Assembly (NCBI RefSeq): GCF_036174265.1
Contig: NZ_CP108056.1
Coordinates: 1 to 46,095, forward strand
Origin: Streptomyces sp. NBC_00285
GTDB lineage: Bacteria; Actinomycetota; Actinomycetes; Streptomycetales; Streptomycetaceae
DNA length: 46,095 nt
Direction: 5' to 3'
The notes under the pieces are model-generated. The model was not told the origin of the DNA, searched no databases, and was given only the letters and a program-made list of their open reading frames with translations. Both the position numbers and the translations under genes were made by a program. Positions 1-8,785 of this stretch are shown piece after piece. Position 1 is the stretch's first letter. Every line of letters begins with the position of its first letter.

Positions 1-2997
1 CGCCGCGCCATCCCCGGCCCCGAGGGCCCGGACGGGCCGTCGGTCGCGGGCCCCGGCGGCGGCCCGGTCATGCCCTCCCCCGAAGAGATCGCCGCGTTCA
101 TCTGGCGGCGTGAGGGCGGACTGACCGCGTCCCGCAAGGACGTCACCCGCGCGGACGTCCTTGCCCACGTGATCGACGCGTGCCCGTTCGGCGTGCCCGA
201 CCTCGCGGCCGCCGAGGCCCTGACCGACGCCGTGCTCGCCGTTGACGGCGAGGCCGTCGCGCTGCCGAAGCGTGGCATGGCGCACCTGACCAACCCCCAG
301 CGCTACACGCACGCGTCGATCCTCGGCGCCGAGCACACCATCGCCGAGTCGGCCGCCGACCGGCTCAACGAGGGCGCCGCCGAGCTCACGGTGGCGGCCG
401 CCGAGCTCGCCATCGCCGCGTTCGAGGCACAGCGCACCACCGACCCGCTCCGCCCGTTCCGTATGTCCGGCGAACAGCGCGCCGCCACCCTGCGGTTCCT
501 CACCGCCGGACACGGCGTCGACGTGCTGCGCGGCAAGGCGGGCACCGGCAAGACCACCATCATGAGCGCGGCCCGGATGGGCTGGGAGGCCGCCGGCCTT
601 CGCGTCTCCGGGGCCGCCACCGCGGCGGTCGCCGCGTCCAAGCTGCAGGCCGAATCCGGCATCACCAGCGCCACGGTGGCGACCTGGCTGATGGACATCC
701 GCGACGGCGGCCGCCGTATGGCCAACACCGACGTCCTGGTCCTCGAAGAGGCCGCGATGGTGGACGACCGCGACGTCGCCGAGCTGTTCACCGCGGCCGC
801 CGAGCACGGCGTGAAGGTCGTGGAGATCGGCGACTGGGCACAGCTGAAGGCGATCGGCGTCGGCGGCGGCTTCAAGCGCGCCCACGAGATCGTCGACGGC
901 CTGGAGCTGAGCGAGAACCGCAGGCAGAAGGACGCGGTGGAGCGGGCCGCGCTGGAGGCGTGGCTGGACGGCGGCCGCCGTACCGCGCTGTCGATGCTCG
1001 CCGAGCACGGACGCGTCCACGCGGTCCGTACGCCCGACGACGCGTACGCCGCCATGCTCGGCGCGTGGAAGGACACCGTCGCCGTCCTGGACGGCGACGT
1101 CCACGACCAGATCGAGGACCTGGTCGTGCTCGCCGCCTGCAACGCCGATGTCGAGGTCCTCAACGGCGGCGCCCGCGAACTGCGCAAGAAGGCCGGCGAA
1201 CTCACCGGCGGCCACACGTACGCCCTGGCGGGCGGCGAGCGGATGGAGCTCGCGGCCGGGGACGTCATCCGGATCAAGCGCAACGACTACCGCACTCGCC
1301 GCGGCGGGGACGTCGACGTCCTCAACGGCTACCGCGGACAGGTCACCTACGCCGCCAAGGGCGGAGTCTCCGTCGAATGGCGACGCCCCGCCGAGGACGG
1401 CGGATACGCGGTGGAGCGGGCCTGGATCACCGCCGACCAGATCGCCGACGGCGCCCTGCAGCACGGCTACGCCATGACCATTGCCGCAGCGCAGGGCCTG
1501 ACGTGCGACTACACGCTGGTCTACGGGGTGGGCGCGGACGCCAACTCCCTCTACCCGGCGCTCTCCCGGGACCGGATCGCCACCCACCTGTGGCTGCCCG
1601 CCGACGTCGTCGAGAGCGAGGACGTCCGCCGGCGGCTCGGCGACGCCCGCAGCGAACAGGAGCTGCTGGAACGGGCGGTGGCCGCGTACGCCGACTCCCT
1701 GGAACGCGACAACGACGACCGCATGGTCTCCGACGAGCTCGCGCCCGCCCCCGAGGCGCAGCCGGTCGCGGCGATCCCGCACCAGGTGCAGCCCGAGCGT
1801 GAACGGGTTGTCGACGACACCGGACAACGCCGCCGCGAGGAAGAGCGCACCGGCGCCGTCCAGGAGCACCAGGAGCCCGCTGAGAGCGCCGGACAGGCCG
1901 TGTCCGACCCGGCGGGGCCCGAGGCGACCGCCGAGCGTGCAGCGGACCGCCAGGCCCGTCTGGACGCCCTCCGTACGCAGTTGCAGGGCGAGGACGCGCC
2001 GGAACTGACGGACGACCAGCAGGCCCGCCTGGACCAGGTGCTCGCCACCGGCTTCGTCGCCCGCGCCGAGCAGCAGGAGGCGGAGCCGGAGTTCGAGGCG
2101 TGGGATGACCGCAAATACGGGCACATCAGCGCGCAGAAGCTCGTCTCGATGATCGCCGAGAGGACCGCCGAGGCCCGTCGCGCCGAGCGCCTGGCCGCCG
2201 ACTACACCCGGCAGGCCGAGGACGGGCGCGCTCAGCTTGCCGCCCCCGTCACGCCCGGCCAGGAGCGGGCCCGCGAGGTTGCCGAGGTCCTGGACCGCGC
2301 CGACCAGTTCGCCACCGTCGCCGCGACGGAGTGGAACAACGAGCAGCAGGCACGCGAGGCGATGCGGCACGCGCAGGAGGTCAACCGGCAGCTCCTGGAG
2401 GCGCAGGGCAAGTCCCGCCTCGCCTTGCGTCTGGCCGGCACCAGCCGTAAGGAGACCATCGCGCTCGCCGCCGAGTACGCCGAGAAGGACAGCGCGGCGT
2501 ACCGAGAGATCCTCCGTGCCCGGCGGGCCGCCGAGGACGCACAGCGCGAGGCGTGGGCCACGATCCGCAGCCCGGAGACGATTCAGTGGTTCGAGGGCCA
2601 GGGCTCCCGCCGGGAAGCCCCGCGCGACGTCGACGAGCTGCAGGACCGGCTCGCCGCGATGCGAGAACGGCTCCCCGAGATCGAGCGGATCACCGACCGC
2701 ACCCTCACCAGGAAAGCCGAGACCGCCGAACGTCAGGCCACAGAACACCGGAGCGAGGCGCGGAAGCAGGCCACGGCGGCGGACAAGCTGCAGGAGGAGA
2801 AGGCGCTGCGCTCGCGCATGGCGACCGAGTCCCCCACCCAGCACGCCCGCGAGGCACAGCAGCGCGCCACGTACATCAAGCAGGCCCGGCAGCGGGCCGC
2901 CGAGCGGACCCGCGAGGACGCCGGGCGGCGGGCAGCGAACGAGTCCCGGTACCAGCCGCCGGCCCCGGGACGCTCCGGTCCTCGGCAGGGACGCTGA
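1..2997 (+). CDS. MobF relaxase-helicase, C-terminal part (helicase and coiled-coil tail)
   Basis: The frame is open from base 1 and is the apparent continuation of the relaxase that starts at 44836 and runs off the window end in the same frame (420 + 998 codons, about 1418 aa). This part carries a RecD-like helicase: Walker A GKAGTGKT at nt 532-555 (about residues 598-605 of the joined protein), Walker B-like VLVLEEAAMVDD near nt 733-768, and a late helicase motif TIAAAQGLTCDY near nt 1480-1512. The last 450 residues are Arg/Glu/Ala-rich and probably coiled coil. In the family this half unwinds plasmid DNA 5'-3' after nicking at oriT. The first ATG inside the window (70) is internal and should not be taken as the start. 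A GC-rich hairpin follows the stop. Confidence 0.9.
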   Translation, partial: RRAIPGPEGPDGPSVAGPGGGPVMPSPEEIAAFIWRREGGLTASRKDVTRADVLAHVIDACPFGVPDLAAAEALTDAVLAVDGEAVALPKRGMAHLTNPQRYTHASILGAEHTIAESAADRLNEGAAELTVAAAELAIAAFEAQRTTDPLRPFRMSGEQRAATLRFLTAGHGVDVLRGKAGTGKTTIMSAARMGWEAAGLRVSGAATAAVAASKLQAESGITSATVATWLMDIRDGGRRMANTDVLVLEEAAMVDDRDVAELFTAAAEHGVKVVEIGDWAQLKAIGVGGGFKRAHEIVDGLELSENRRQKDAVERAALEAWLDGGRRTALSMLAEHGRVHAVRTPDDAYAAMLGAWKDTVAVLDGDVHDQIEDLVVLAACNADVEVLNGGARELRKKAGELTGGHTYALAGGERMELAAGDVIRIKRNDYRTRRGGDVDVLNGYRGQVTYAAKGGVSVEWRRPAEDGGYAVERAWITADQIADGALQHGYAMTIAAAQGLTCDYTLVYGVGADANSLYPALSRDRIATHLWLPADVVESEDVRRRLGDARSEQELLERAVAAYADSLERDNDDRMVSDELAPAPEAQPVAAIPHQVQPERERVVDDTGQRRREEERTGAVQEHQEPAESAGQAVSDPAGPEATAERAADRQARLDALRTQLQGEDAPELTDDQQARLDQVLATGFVARAEQQEAEPEFEAWDDRKYGHISAQKLVSMIAERTAEARRAERLAADYTRQAEDGRAQLAAPVTPGQERAREVAEVLDRADQFATVAATEWNNEQQAREAMRHAQEVNRQLLEAQGKSRLALRLAGTSRKETIALAAEYAEKDSAAYREILRARRAAEDAQREAWATIRSPETIQWFEGQGSRREAPRDVDELQDRLAAMRERLPEIERITDRTLTRKAETAERQATEHRSEARKQATAADKLQEEKALRSRMATESPTQHAREAQQRATYIKQARQRAAERTREDAGRRAANESRYQPPAPGRSGPRQGR

Positions 2998-3007
2998 ACC
3001 ACCCACC

Positions 3008-3024
3008 GTCAGCGGAGCGCTGAC
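3008..3024. repeat. TGTCAGC-family palindrome, site 1
   Basis: GTCAGCGGAGCGCTGAC lies 10 bases after the relaxase stop. It is one of about nine related palindromes in the window; the function is unknown. Confidence 0.6.
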
Positions 3025-3031
3025 GCATCGC

Positions 3032-3063
3032 GGGGCCCTCGGACGGACCCGTCCGAGGGCCCC
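3032..3063 (+). terminator. Hairpin terminator after the relaxase gene
   Basis: A 14-bp perfect stem (GGGGCCCTCGGACG with its complement) and a 4-base loop follow the relaxase stop. There is no T tract, as is usual for actinobacterial terminators. Confidence 0.7.
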
Positions 3064-3220
3064 TGTCCAACTTCGCTGAGACGGGCGTGTGTACGCCTTC
3101 GATCTGAAGGGGGTCGTGACCAGCGCAGCACAGGAGGCCTTCACCGTCTCCCAGGTCAGAAGCCCCTTCGGTCTGAAGGCCCGCGCGGGTGGGTTCTCCC
3201 ACGGGAGACAGCTCCCCGGG

Positions 3221-3691
3221 TCAGACTCCGGCGTTCAGCGCGGGCGGCCCTTCGAGTCGTGGCTCGGCGTACCCGCCGCCGCGAACGGCGTTGTGCTCAC
3301 ACGACTTGTCCGCCGGGAAGCCGGTGCCCAGGGCCGCACCCAGCGCAGGGAAGAACCGCTGCCCGTCCTCGAACTGCGGCGTGGTGGTCCATGTGTACGA
3401 CTCGCAGCCGCGCATCGCCCGCGCCATCATGCGCGTGCCGTAGCCCTGGCGCTGCCACTCGTCTGTCACCCGGATCTTCATGACGTGGCCGCGGCGGCAC
3501 TCGGCGCAGGACTGCCAGGTGAGCCGGGCGAAGTCGTAGCCGCTGCGCTCGCAGACCCGGAGCTGCTGGGGGCCCGCCCCGTTCCTCGGCGCGTAGTACA
3601 GCCAGAAGTCCGCGGTGCGCGGGTGCAGGAGCGTCGTGATGAGCGTCCAGCGCCGTGCGGAGATGCCGGACGGCGGCGGCCCCTGAGTCAT
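3221..3691 (-). CDS. GNAT-family N-acetyltransferase
   Basis: This 156-aa protein has the GNAT acetyl-CoA-binding signature: a beta strand MKIRVTDEW followed by the pyrophosphate loop RQGYGTRMM (Q/R-x-x-G-x-G/A type). The substrate cannot be told. A Cys pair (SCAEC) precedes motif A, which is unusual for the family. The ATG at 3691 has an AAGGGGG site 5 bases upstream. The gene is divergent from the tyrosine recombinase, and the shared 187-bp promoter region contains an AGATAAC inverted repeat, so the two may be co-regulated. GNAT assignment is firm; the role is not. Confidence 0.75.
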   Translation of the reverse strand: MTQGPPPSGISARRWTLITTLLHPRTADFWLYYAPRNGAGPQQLRVCERSGYDFARLTWQSCAECRRGHVMKIRVTDEWQRQGYGTRMMARAMRGCESYTWTTTPQFEDGQRFFPALGAALGTGFPADKSCEHNAVRGGGYAEPRLEGPPALNAGV

Positions 3692-3777
3692 GCGATCCCC
3701 CTTTGGAGCGCGTCTGTCGCGCCCGCTTGATCATCTCGCCCTCCCCGGCCCCCGCCAAGAGGGGTCCGCGATAGCGC

Positions 3778-3865
3778 AGATAACTGCTTTGTTATCTGTA
3801 CTAGGGTGATCGTCGACCAGGGAGGACGCGCCCGTTCTCCGACATGACGAGCACCTGTTATCTGT
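3778..3865. promoter_or_regulatory. Putative operator between the GNAT and recombinase genes
   Basis: An inverted repeat AGATAAC-N6-GTTATCT (3778-3797) overlaps one copy of TGTTATCTGT (3790-3799). A second copy (3856-3865) ends just before the recombinase ribosome-binding site. TACTAGGGT just downstream of the inverted repeat may supply a -10. The arrangement suggests a repressor controlling the divergent pair (inference). Confidence 0.45.
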
Positions 3866-3878
3866 GGCAAGGAGATCC

Positions 3879-4856
3879 GTGGCAACCGTCGTCCCCCTCA
3901 AGACCGGCTCCGGAGCGGCGACCGTGCGCACCGCCGCCGACCGGTATCTCGACTCCATCACCGTGGCGAACACCCGCCGGACCTACACCACGGCGCTCGG
4001 CAAGGTCGTCCCCGCACTCGGCGAGGGCCGGCCGCTGTCGGCCGTGGCCGACGACGAGATCGGCCAGGCGCTCGAACAGCTCTGGGGCACCGCCGCCGTC
4101 AGCACCTGGAACGCCCGTCGCGGCGCGGTGGGCGGCTGGCTCGCCTGGTGCCACGAGAGCGGCCTGCAGCCGCCGCACATCCCGGCCTGGTGCAAGCGGA
4201 TGCCCGACCCCGGCTCCGACACCCCGGTCCGCTCCAAGACCGCCATCGACCGCCTCATCGCGCGGCGCGACGTCGACCTGCGCGAGAAGGTCACCTACCG
4301 GATGCTCTACGAGACCGCGGCCCGCGCCGACGAGCTGCTCGGCGTCAACATCGAGGACCTCAACCTCGCCGCCCGCCAATGCCCGGTGAAGGCCAAGGGC
4401 GCCAAGGCCGTCCGCCGCCGGGGCCAGGCCCGCGAGGACTACGCGACCGAGACCGTCTACTGGGACGCCGGCACCGCCCGGCTCCTGCCCCGCCTGATCG
4501 GCGAGCGGACCCGCGGCCCGCTGCTCGTCACCCACCGCAAGCCCGGCCCCGGCAAGGTCCTCACCCCGCGCGACGTCTGCCCCGACACCGGCCTGGCCCG
4601 CCTCTCCTACGGCCAGCTGCGCGCCCTGCTGGACCGCCACACCCGCGTCGGCGGCGAGGAAGGCACCGGCTGGGACCCGCACGAGTTCCGTCACTCCGGG
4701 CTGACCCACCTCGGCGAACAGGGCGTCTCCCTGCTGCTGTTCATGGCGAAGTCCCGGCACAAGTCCGTCAGCGCCGCCCGGAAGTACTTCAAGCCCGGCG
4801 CGGCCGCGCTCGCCGAAGTCACCAGCCTGCTGGCCCCCAGCGACAGCCAGCGCTGA
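3879..4856 (+). CDS. Tyrosine site-specific recombinase (XerC/D-like integrase)
   Basis: This 325-aa protein has the full catalytic set of tyrosine recombinases: Arg149 in [10 protein letters not shown], a Lys in the KAKGAK beta-hairpin (near 174), H268-x-x-R271 in PHEFRHSG, His294 in SRHKSV and the nucleophile Tyr303 in ARKYFKP. Residues 15-105 form the SAM-like core-binding domain. Such enzymes cut and rejoin DNA at paired sites; on a plasmid the likely job is dimer resolution or integration. GTG at 3879 is chosen because AAGGAG lies 4 bases upstream; a GTG at 3864 is in frame but has no site. No tRNA gene or clear att site adjoins it, so a resolvase role is favoured (inference). Confidence 0.85.
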   Translation: MATVVPLKTGSGAATVRTAADRYLDSITVANTRRTYTTALGKVVPALGEGRPLSAVADDEIGQALEQLWGTAAVSTWNARRGAVGGWLAWCHESGLQPPHIPAWCKRMPDPGSDTPVRSKTAIDRLIARRDVDLREKVTYRMLYETAARADELLGVNIEDLNLAARQCPVKAKGAKAVRRRGQAREDYATETVYWDAGTARLLPRLIGERTRGPLLVTHRKPGPGKVLTPRDVCPDTGLARLSYGQLRALLDRHTRVGGEEGTGWDPHEFRHSGLTHLGEQGVSLLLFMAKSRHKSVSAARKYFKPGAAALAEVTSLLAPSDSQR

Positions 4857-4924
4857 GCCGGGGCCCGTTTGTCGGTGCGCCCGGTCAGGATGGCCACCAC
4901 CAACGATCTCCGGGAGGGGACAGC

Positions 4925-5290
4925 GTGAAGCACGTCTGGATCATGAGGAAGAGGCACCGGCCGGCGTCCGGGGCCCCCAAGTCGACCCTGGTGCGGGCCG
5001 ACGCCATCAGCTACCTGAGCATGCGCGAGAACCAGGTCCGGGCCTCCGAACTCGGCTCCGACGAGATCGTGGTGCTGGCCGACACCGAAGACGGCGGACA
5101 CAACGCCCCCGAGCTGCCGGAGGACTTCCACACCGATCTGCTGTTCGCGGTCGCCATGGCGCGGCGTGACGCGCGAGACGCGGCCGACGACGCGGATGAA
5201 CAGGACCGCATCCTGCTGGCCCAACTCGAGGACGGCGAGTGGGTCTGGAAGATGTTCCGGCCCTCGGAGCCGGAACCCAAGCCGAGCTGA
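4925..5290 (+). CDS. Hypothetical acidic protein
   Basis: This 121-aa protein starts with GTG behind GGGAGGGG. The N-terminus is basic (KHVWIMRKRHR), followed by a beta-rich middle and an acidic C-terminal half (DARDAADDADEQDR). No known motif is seen. It follows the recombinase by 68 bases in the same direction and ends in a strong hairpin, so it is probably the last gene of that transcript. Confidence 0.6.
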   Translation: MKHVWIMRKRHRPASGAPKSTLVRADAISYLSMRENQVRASELGSDEIVVLADTEDGGHNAPELPEDFHTDLLFAVAMARRDARDAADDADEQDRILLAQLEDGEWVWKMFRPSEPEPKPS

Positions 5291-5305
5291 CGGCTCACGC
5301 TGCAC

Positions 5306-5342
5306 GAAGCCCCGGGACTCAGGCCATGACGCCCGGGGCTTC
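5306..5342. terminator. Bidirectional terminator
   Basis: GAAGCCCCGGG pairs with CCCGGGGCTTC around a 15-base loop, between two convergent genes. The same stem recurs at 7145-7177 with the same flanking GCAC and TCTGTG. Confidence 0.75.
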
Positions 5343-5370
5343 TCTGTGTGCAACGGCGGGCCTCCAGCTG

Positions 5371-6297
5371 TCAGAAGAGGGCGCCGGGCGCCGGCGCCGG
5401 TTCCGAGTACGGGATGGCGAAGTCCAGCTGCTGCTGCACGGGCGCCTCGGAGTACTTGCCGAGAACCCGCTCCATCCGGGGCGGCCGTACGCGCCCGGGC
5501 ACCTCGCGGTGCTTCGCCTGGACGGGCAGTCGGCGGAACGTGCCGTCACGGGCGATGAGGATCTCCCCGTCCGCCTCGGCGACGATGCGGTACTCCTGCT
5601 GGAGGCGCTTACGCAGCCGCTTCGACGCGCGGGTCGCCATCAGGATGTCCTTCGACGACAGCCCAATCGCATCGAGGATGTCCACATCCGGGACCGTTGA
5701 GGTGCCCAGCGCGGCGAAGTCGTCGTGCTTCTCGTGGCGCCACGCGCGCGTCCAGGCCCCCTCCCAGTCTGGCCATTCCGCCTCCGGAACCTCGCAGGCC
5801 CGCAGGTACGCCTGGAACTGCCGGAGGCTGTGTGGCATCGCCTGCTTGTTCCGGATGCGGTGTGCGCTACTGCGCGGGAGGGCACCGAATCCGCCCGCCC
5901 GCTGTTCCATGGTGCGCAGGGGCGGGGAGCCGGCCTTGTCGTGCAACTCCACCAGGGCCGCGCCCAGGTCGACGAAGTCACGGATGAACTCCGGACGCGG
6001 AGCAGGCCGGCCGCGGCCGCCCCGCGCGAGACGGGTCTCCTCATACCGGGCCCGCTTCCACAGAAGCCGCGCTTCCTCGGGCGAGGCGTCGCACGCCCGG
6101 GCGTAGTTCAGCACGGTCTGCAGCTTGGGCACCCTCTCGCCGGAGGCGGCCCGCTGAAGCGTCGTGGCGTGGCAGCCGGCCCGCACCGCCAGGGCCCGGT
6201 AGCCCTGGCGGGTGCGCTCCCGCTGCTCACGCAGCCACTCCTGCAGATCCCGGAGTGCCTTGTTGGTGGTCGTGAGCGGCTTCTCGGTACGGCACAT
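5371..6297 (-). CDS. XRE-family helix-turn-helix regulator
   Basis: This 308-aa protein has an N-terminal XRE helix-turn-helix at about residues 30-70 (YRALAVRAGCHATTLQRAASG), with a second similar segment near 135-175 (ALPRSSAHRIRNKQAMPHSLRQ). The arrangement is common in actinobacterial plasmid and phage regulators that lack an enzymatic domain. The C-terminal 120 residues are basic and contain no motif I recognise. It starts 11 bases after a small membrane-protein gene and is probably co-transcribed with it. GATGCGT repeats upstream of the pair (6748-6782) are a possible binding site (inference). Confidence 0.75.
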   Translation of the reverse strand: MCRTEKPLTTTNKALRDLQEWLREQRERTRQGYRALAVRAGCHATTLQRAASGERVPKLQTVLNYARACDASPEEARLLWKRARYEETRLARGGRGRPAPRPEFIRDFVDLGAALVELHDKAGSPPLRTMEQRAGGFGALPRSSAHRIRNKQAMPHSLRQFQAYLRACEVPEAEWPDWEGAWTRAWRHEKHDDFAALGTSTVPDVDILDAIGLSSKDILMATRASKRLRKRLQQEYRIVAEADGEILIARDGTFRRLPVQAKHREVPGRVRPPRMERVLGKYSEAPVQQQLDFAIPYSEPAPAPGALF

Positions 6298-6308
6298 GAA
6301 CCGTCACC

Positions 6309-6575
6309 TCACGCAGCCGGGGACAGCAGGGCGTGCAGGGCGGCGCGCAGGCCCCGGGCGGAGCGGCCGGTGACCAGGCCGACCAGGACGACGGCGACCA
6401 GACCGGCGCCGACAAGAAGCTGCAGGACGAGGGGCAGCGTCATGCCCGCGAAGGTGACCAGGGCGGCCGCCATGGCGACGATCACGATGATGACGACGGC
6501 CTCGGCGCCGCCGAGGCGCCGAGGGGACGGGGTGCCGCTCTCCACGCAGGAAACGGCGGAACGGGACTTGGGCAC
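6309..6575 (-). CDS. Small membrane protein
   Basis: This 88-aa protein has a basic, Ser-rich N-terminus and then two hydrophobic segments (about residues 27-45 and 49-69) that should span the membrane, ending in a short amphipathic tail. The GTG start at 6575 has AGGGAGG 4-5 bases upstream. It is the first gene of a pair with the XRE regulator. Function unknown. Confidence 0.55.
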   Translation of the reverse strand: MPKSRSAVSCVESGTPSPRRLGGAEAVVIIVIVAMAAALVTFAGMTLPLVLQLLVGAGLVAVVLVGLVTGRSARGLRAALHALLSPAA

Positions 6576-7219
6576 AGGGCCTCCCTGTTGTCGGGTCCGG
6601 CGACCCGCGGCCGCCGGACACCTGCCACTGACTCCAACCAGGCGAACCACTGGGGCAGTTGCAGCCGCCCTCGGCGTGGTGCGTGGTCAAGATGGTGGCA
6701 GCCGCAAGAGGCCGTAAGTCCCTCTCCCGGGCCTATCGACGGGGTTTGATGCGTCGGCGCCCTAACGCATCTATGGATGCGTGTGCGTGAAAAATGCGAC
6801 GCAGAGTCAGCGTCCTGCCGCACACATAGCGGTGACCTGCGGTTCCACCACCGCAATCGAGACTGCGGAAAGTGTCAGTCCCCCGTGGTAGTGAATGCGT
6901 TGATGCGTCCATGCCCCAATCTGGCTTGCGCCAGGTTCGCAGGCGCTGCGACGATCCGCGCACTTGGGCTTGCACCGAGTGGGGCTGGCCCTGCCCTGAT
7001 TGCTGCTGACTCCAACCAAAAGCCGAACAGGGACCTTACGGCCTCGTGTTGCAGCGCGACGCCGCCGGGAGCCGGTACCGCCTCTGGTGCCGGCTCTTTG
7101 TGCGTGAGGGAACGCGCGGCGGCCGCGTCCACCCGGTACAGCACGAAGCCCCGGGGCCACGTCCCCGGGGCTTCTCTGTGCCTGTGTACGCCCGGCTCAA
7201 CGACCCGGGCCCGGACCGG
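6576..7219. other. Intergenic region with short repeats, no gene supported
   Basis: No ORF here has credible protein character. It holds an inverted repeat GATGCGT (6748-6754) / ACGCATC (6765-6771), a further GATGCGT at 6776-6782, a tandem AATGCGT-TGATGCGT at 6894-6908, and two copies of TGACTCCAACCA (6629-6640 and 7007-7018). It probably contains the promoter of the membrane-protein/XRE pair. Confidence 0.5.
7145..7177 (-). terminator. Hairpin terminator after the replication-relaxation gene
   Basis: A GAAGCCCCGGGG stem pairs with CCCCGGGGCTTC around a short loop. It lies downstream of the minus-strand gene that ends at 7220 and is a near copy of the hairpin at 5306-5342. Confidence 0.7.
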
Positions 7220-8290
7220 TCACCGGCCGACCGGCTCCGGGTACCGCTCCCGCCGGCGAGACGGGTCGTCTGTGCCGAGCCGGGTCCACGGCTCGCCGCG
7301 CTGCAGGCCGGGCAGCGTGACGGCGAACACCGACACCGTGATGCCGTCGACCGCCGCGGCGAGCGCCTCCAGGCGCCGCTGCAGGAGGTGCTCCGCCTTG
7401 CCCGCCAGGACCACCTGCAGGGGCGGGAAGCGGTGGCTGCGGGGGTAGCGGTAGCGCGACCAGAACGGGAACGTGCTGCCGTTGGTCCCCCGGGCGCCCT
7501 CCCAGACGCGGTGCCCGGCGTACCGCTCGTAGTCCCAGACCTCACGGGCCAGCCGGGCCCGGGACATCGTGGCGTAGTCGACCTCGAACAGCTGGACCTC
7601 GCTCGCGTTGGTCGGCAGCGCGAGCACGGCGTCGGTGACGAACCGCAGTCCGGTCTCCTTGATGGAGTGGTCCACTTCGACCTGCCAGTCGGTCAGGTGC
7701 TGGTGGCCGCCGAAGGCGAGGATCGTGTCCGTCACCGCCAGGGCGTGCGGGCCGAACCCGGCCTTCACCGCCTTCGCCCCGGTGCCGGCGCGCGGCCGCG
7801 GGGGCAGCTCGCCGCCGTCCGCCACGGCACGCTGCCCGCGCCGGGTCAGGTTCCAGATCCGTTCCTTGCCGTACTTGCCGTTCGTCTCCGCCAGGCCCTG
7901 CCGCTCAAGCTCCCGCATCGCCCGGCGCACGTACGAACGGCCGTCCTTGTCCTCCGCCGTGACCACCTGCGCCAGCTGCCGCGCGGTGGCGATCCGCACG
8001 CACCCGAGCATTCGCAGCGCGTCTCCCCGGACCCGGGGAGCCGTGGGGGTGGAAGACCTCTGTCCCGCACCTGACGCTGCAGGGACAAGGAGAGAGGTGT
8101 CGGCATCGCCGAGCCCCCCTTGACCATCGGCCTGGCCTGCGCCGATGGGCGCGGCCGCCGAATCCTTCACGGCACTGGACACGGCATCGGCAATCGGGCC
8201 GCGACGCGGCTGCGGAACATCGCTGGTCCAGGTCACGGAGCCCTTCGGCGGGGCCACGGGCTCGCTGCGGCCGGTGTCGGTGTACGACAT
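7220..8290 (-). CDS. Replication-relaxation family protein
   Basis: This 356-aa protein matches the plasmid replication-relaxation family (Replic_Relax): a winged-helix part at about residues 85-155 (RIATARQLAQVV ... YVRRAMRELERQGL) followed by a mixed alpha/beta domain with FVTDAVL and QLFEVDYATM, the acidic part typical of the family. Members are found on actinobacterial plasmids and integrative elements; their exact role is not settled. ATG 8290 is preferred over 8305 because GAGGAG lies 7 bases before it. The N-terminal 80 residues are Pro/Ala-rich and probably disordered. It is divergent from the gene at 8373. Confidence 0.75.
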   Translation of the reverse strand: MSYTDTGRSEPVAPPKGSVTWTSDVPQPRRGPIADAVSSAVKDSAAAPIGAGQADGQGGLGDADTSLLVPAASGAGQRSSTPTAPRVRGDALRMLGCVRIATARQLAQVVTAEDKDGRSYVRRAMRELERQGLAETNGKYGKERIWNLTRRGQRAVADGGELPPRPRAGTGAKAVKAGFGPHALAVTDTILAFGGHQHLTDWQVEVDHSIKETGLRFVTDAVLALPTNASEVQLFEVDYATMSRARLAREVWDYERYAGHRVWEGARGTNGSTFPFWSRYRYPRSHRFPPLQVVLAGKAEHLLQRRLEALAAAVDGITVSVFAVTLPGLQRGEPWTRLGTDDPSRRRERYPEPVGR

Positions 8291-8372
8291 GACGGCGCTC
8301 CTCATCAGGCTGCGCGGACCTCCCGACAGAGATCCGCTCTCACTTGATAGAGGTCCGGATGATCATGCTCGT

Positions 8373-8783
8373 GTGACACTTCGCGCCGCACTTTTTCCTC
8401 ACGCCCCCGTTGAGCCCGGCATGGAACTGCCCGCTCAGGCCGCCCCCGGCGTCCAGGCCCTCGCCTCCGAAGCAGCCGACGCCGCCTGCGCGCTCGCCGA
8501 TGCGGCCGGCCCCACCGCGTGGAACCTCGCGGCCGCCGAGGACGCGGTGGACGCCATCGACACGCTCGCCGAGGCCCTCGCCGAGATCGACCCCGAAGCC
8601 GCCCGGCTCCTGGCGGCGATCCCCGCCGCCACGAAGGCCCTGCTGCGCCACCTCGGACAGGACCAGGAGGACGACGTCGGCCGACCGGCAGCCGCCGCGG
8701 CGGCGCCCCGGGCGCCCCGGACCCGCCGACGGGGGCTCGGACACGGCTGGCAAGGCGTACGCGTGCCGTCAGCGGAACGCTGA
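8373..8783 (+). CDS. Hypothetical Ala-rich helical protein
   Basis: This 136-aa protein is mostly helical and acidic in its middle (AAEDAVDAIDTLAEALAEIDPEAARLL) with a basic Pro/Arg C-terminus. The start is uncertain: GTG 8373 has no close ribosome-binding site and might be leaderless, and ATG 8421 is an alternative. The stop codon lies inside a TGTCAGC-family palindrome. No known family is recognised. Confidence 0.45.
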   Translation: MTLRAALFPHAPVEPGMELPAQAAPGVQALASEAADAACALADAAGPTAWNLAAAEDAVDAIDTLAEALAEIDPEAARLLAAIPAATKALLRHLGQDQEDDVGRPAAAAAAPRAPRTRRRGLGHGWQGVRVPSAER

Positions 8784-8785
8784 CA
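8768..8785. repeat. TGTCAGC-family palindrome, site 2
   Basis: GTCAGCGGAACGCTGACA overlaps the stop codon of the preceding gene and opens the AT-rich spacer that follows. Confidence 0.6.

Noticed and set aside
303..1283. Long opposite-strand frame within the relaxase gene
   Set aside because: A shadow of high-GC coding; Ser/Arg/Ala-rich translation without family features.
6777..7448. Open + strand frame across the XRE upstream spacer
   Set aside because: Codon use and composition are unlike the real genes, and it runs through a terminator and into the opposite strand of the replication-relaxation gene.
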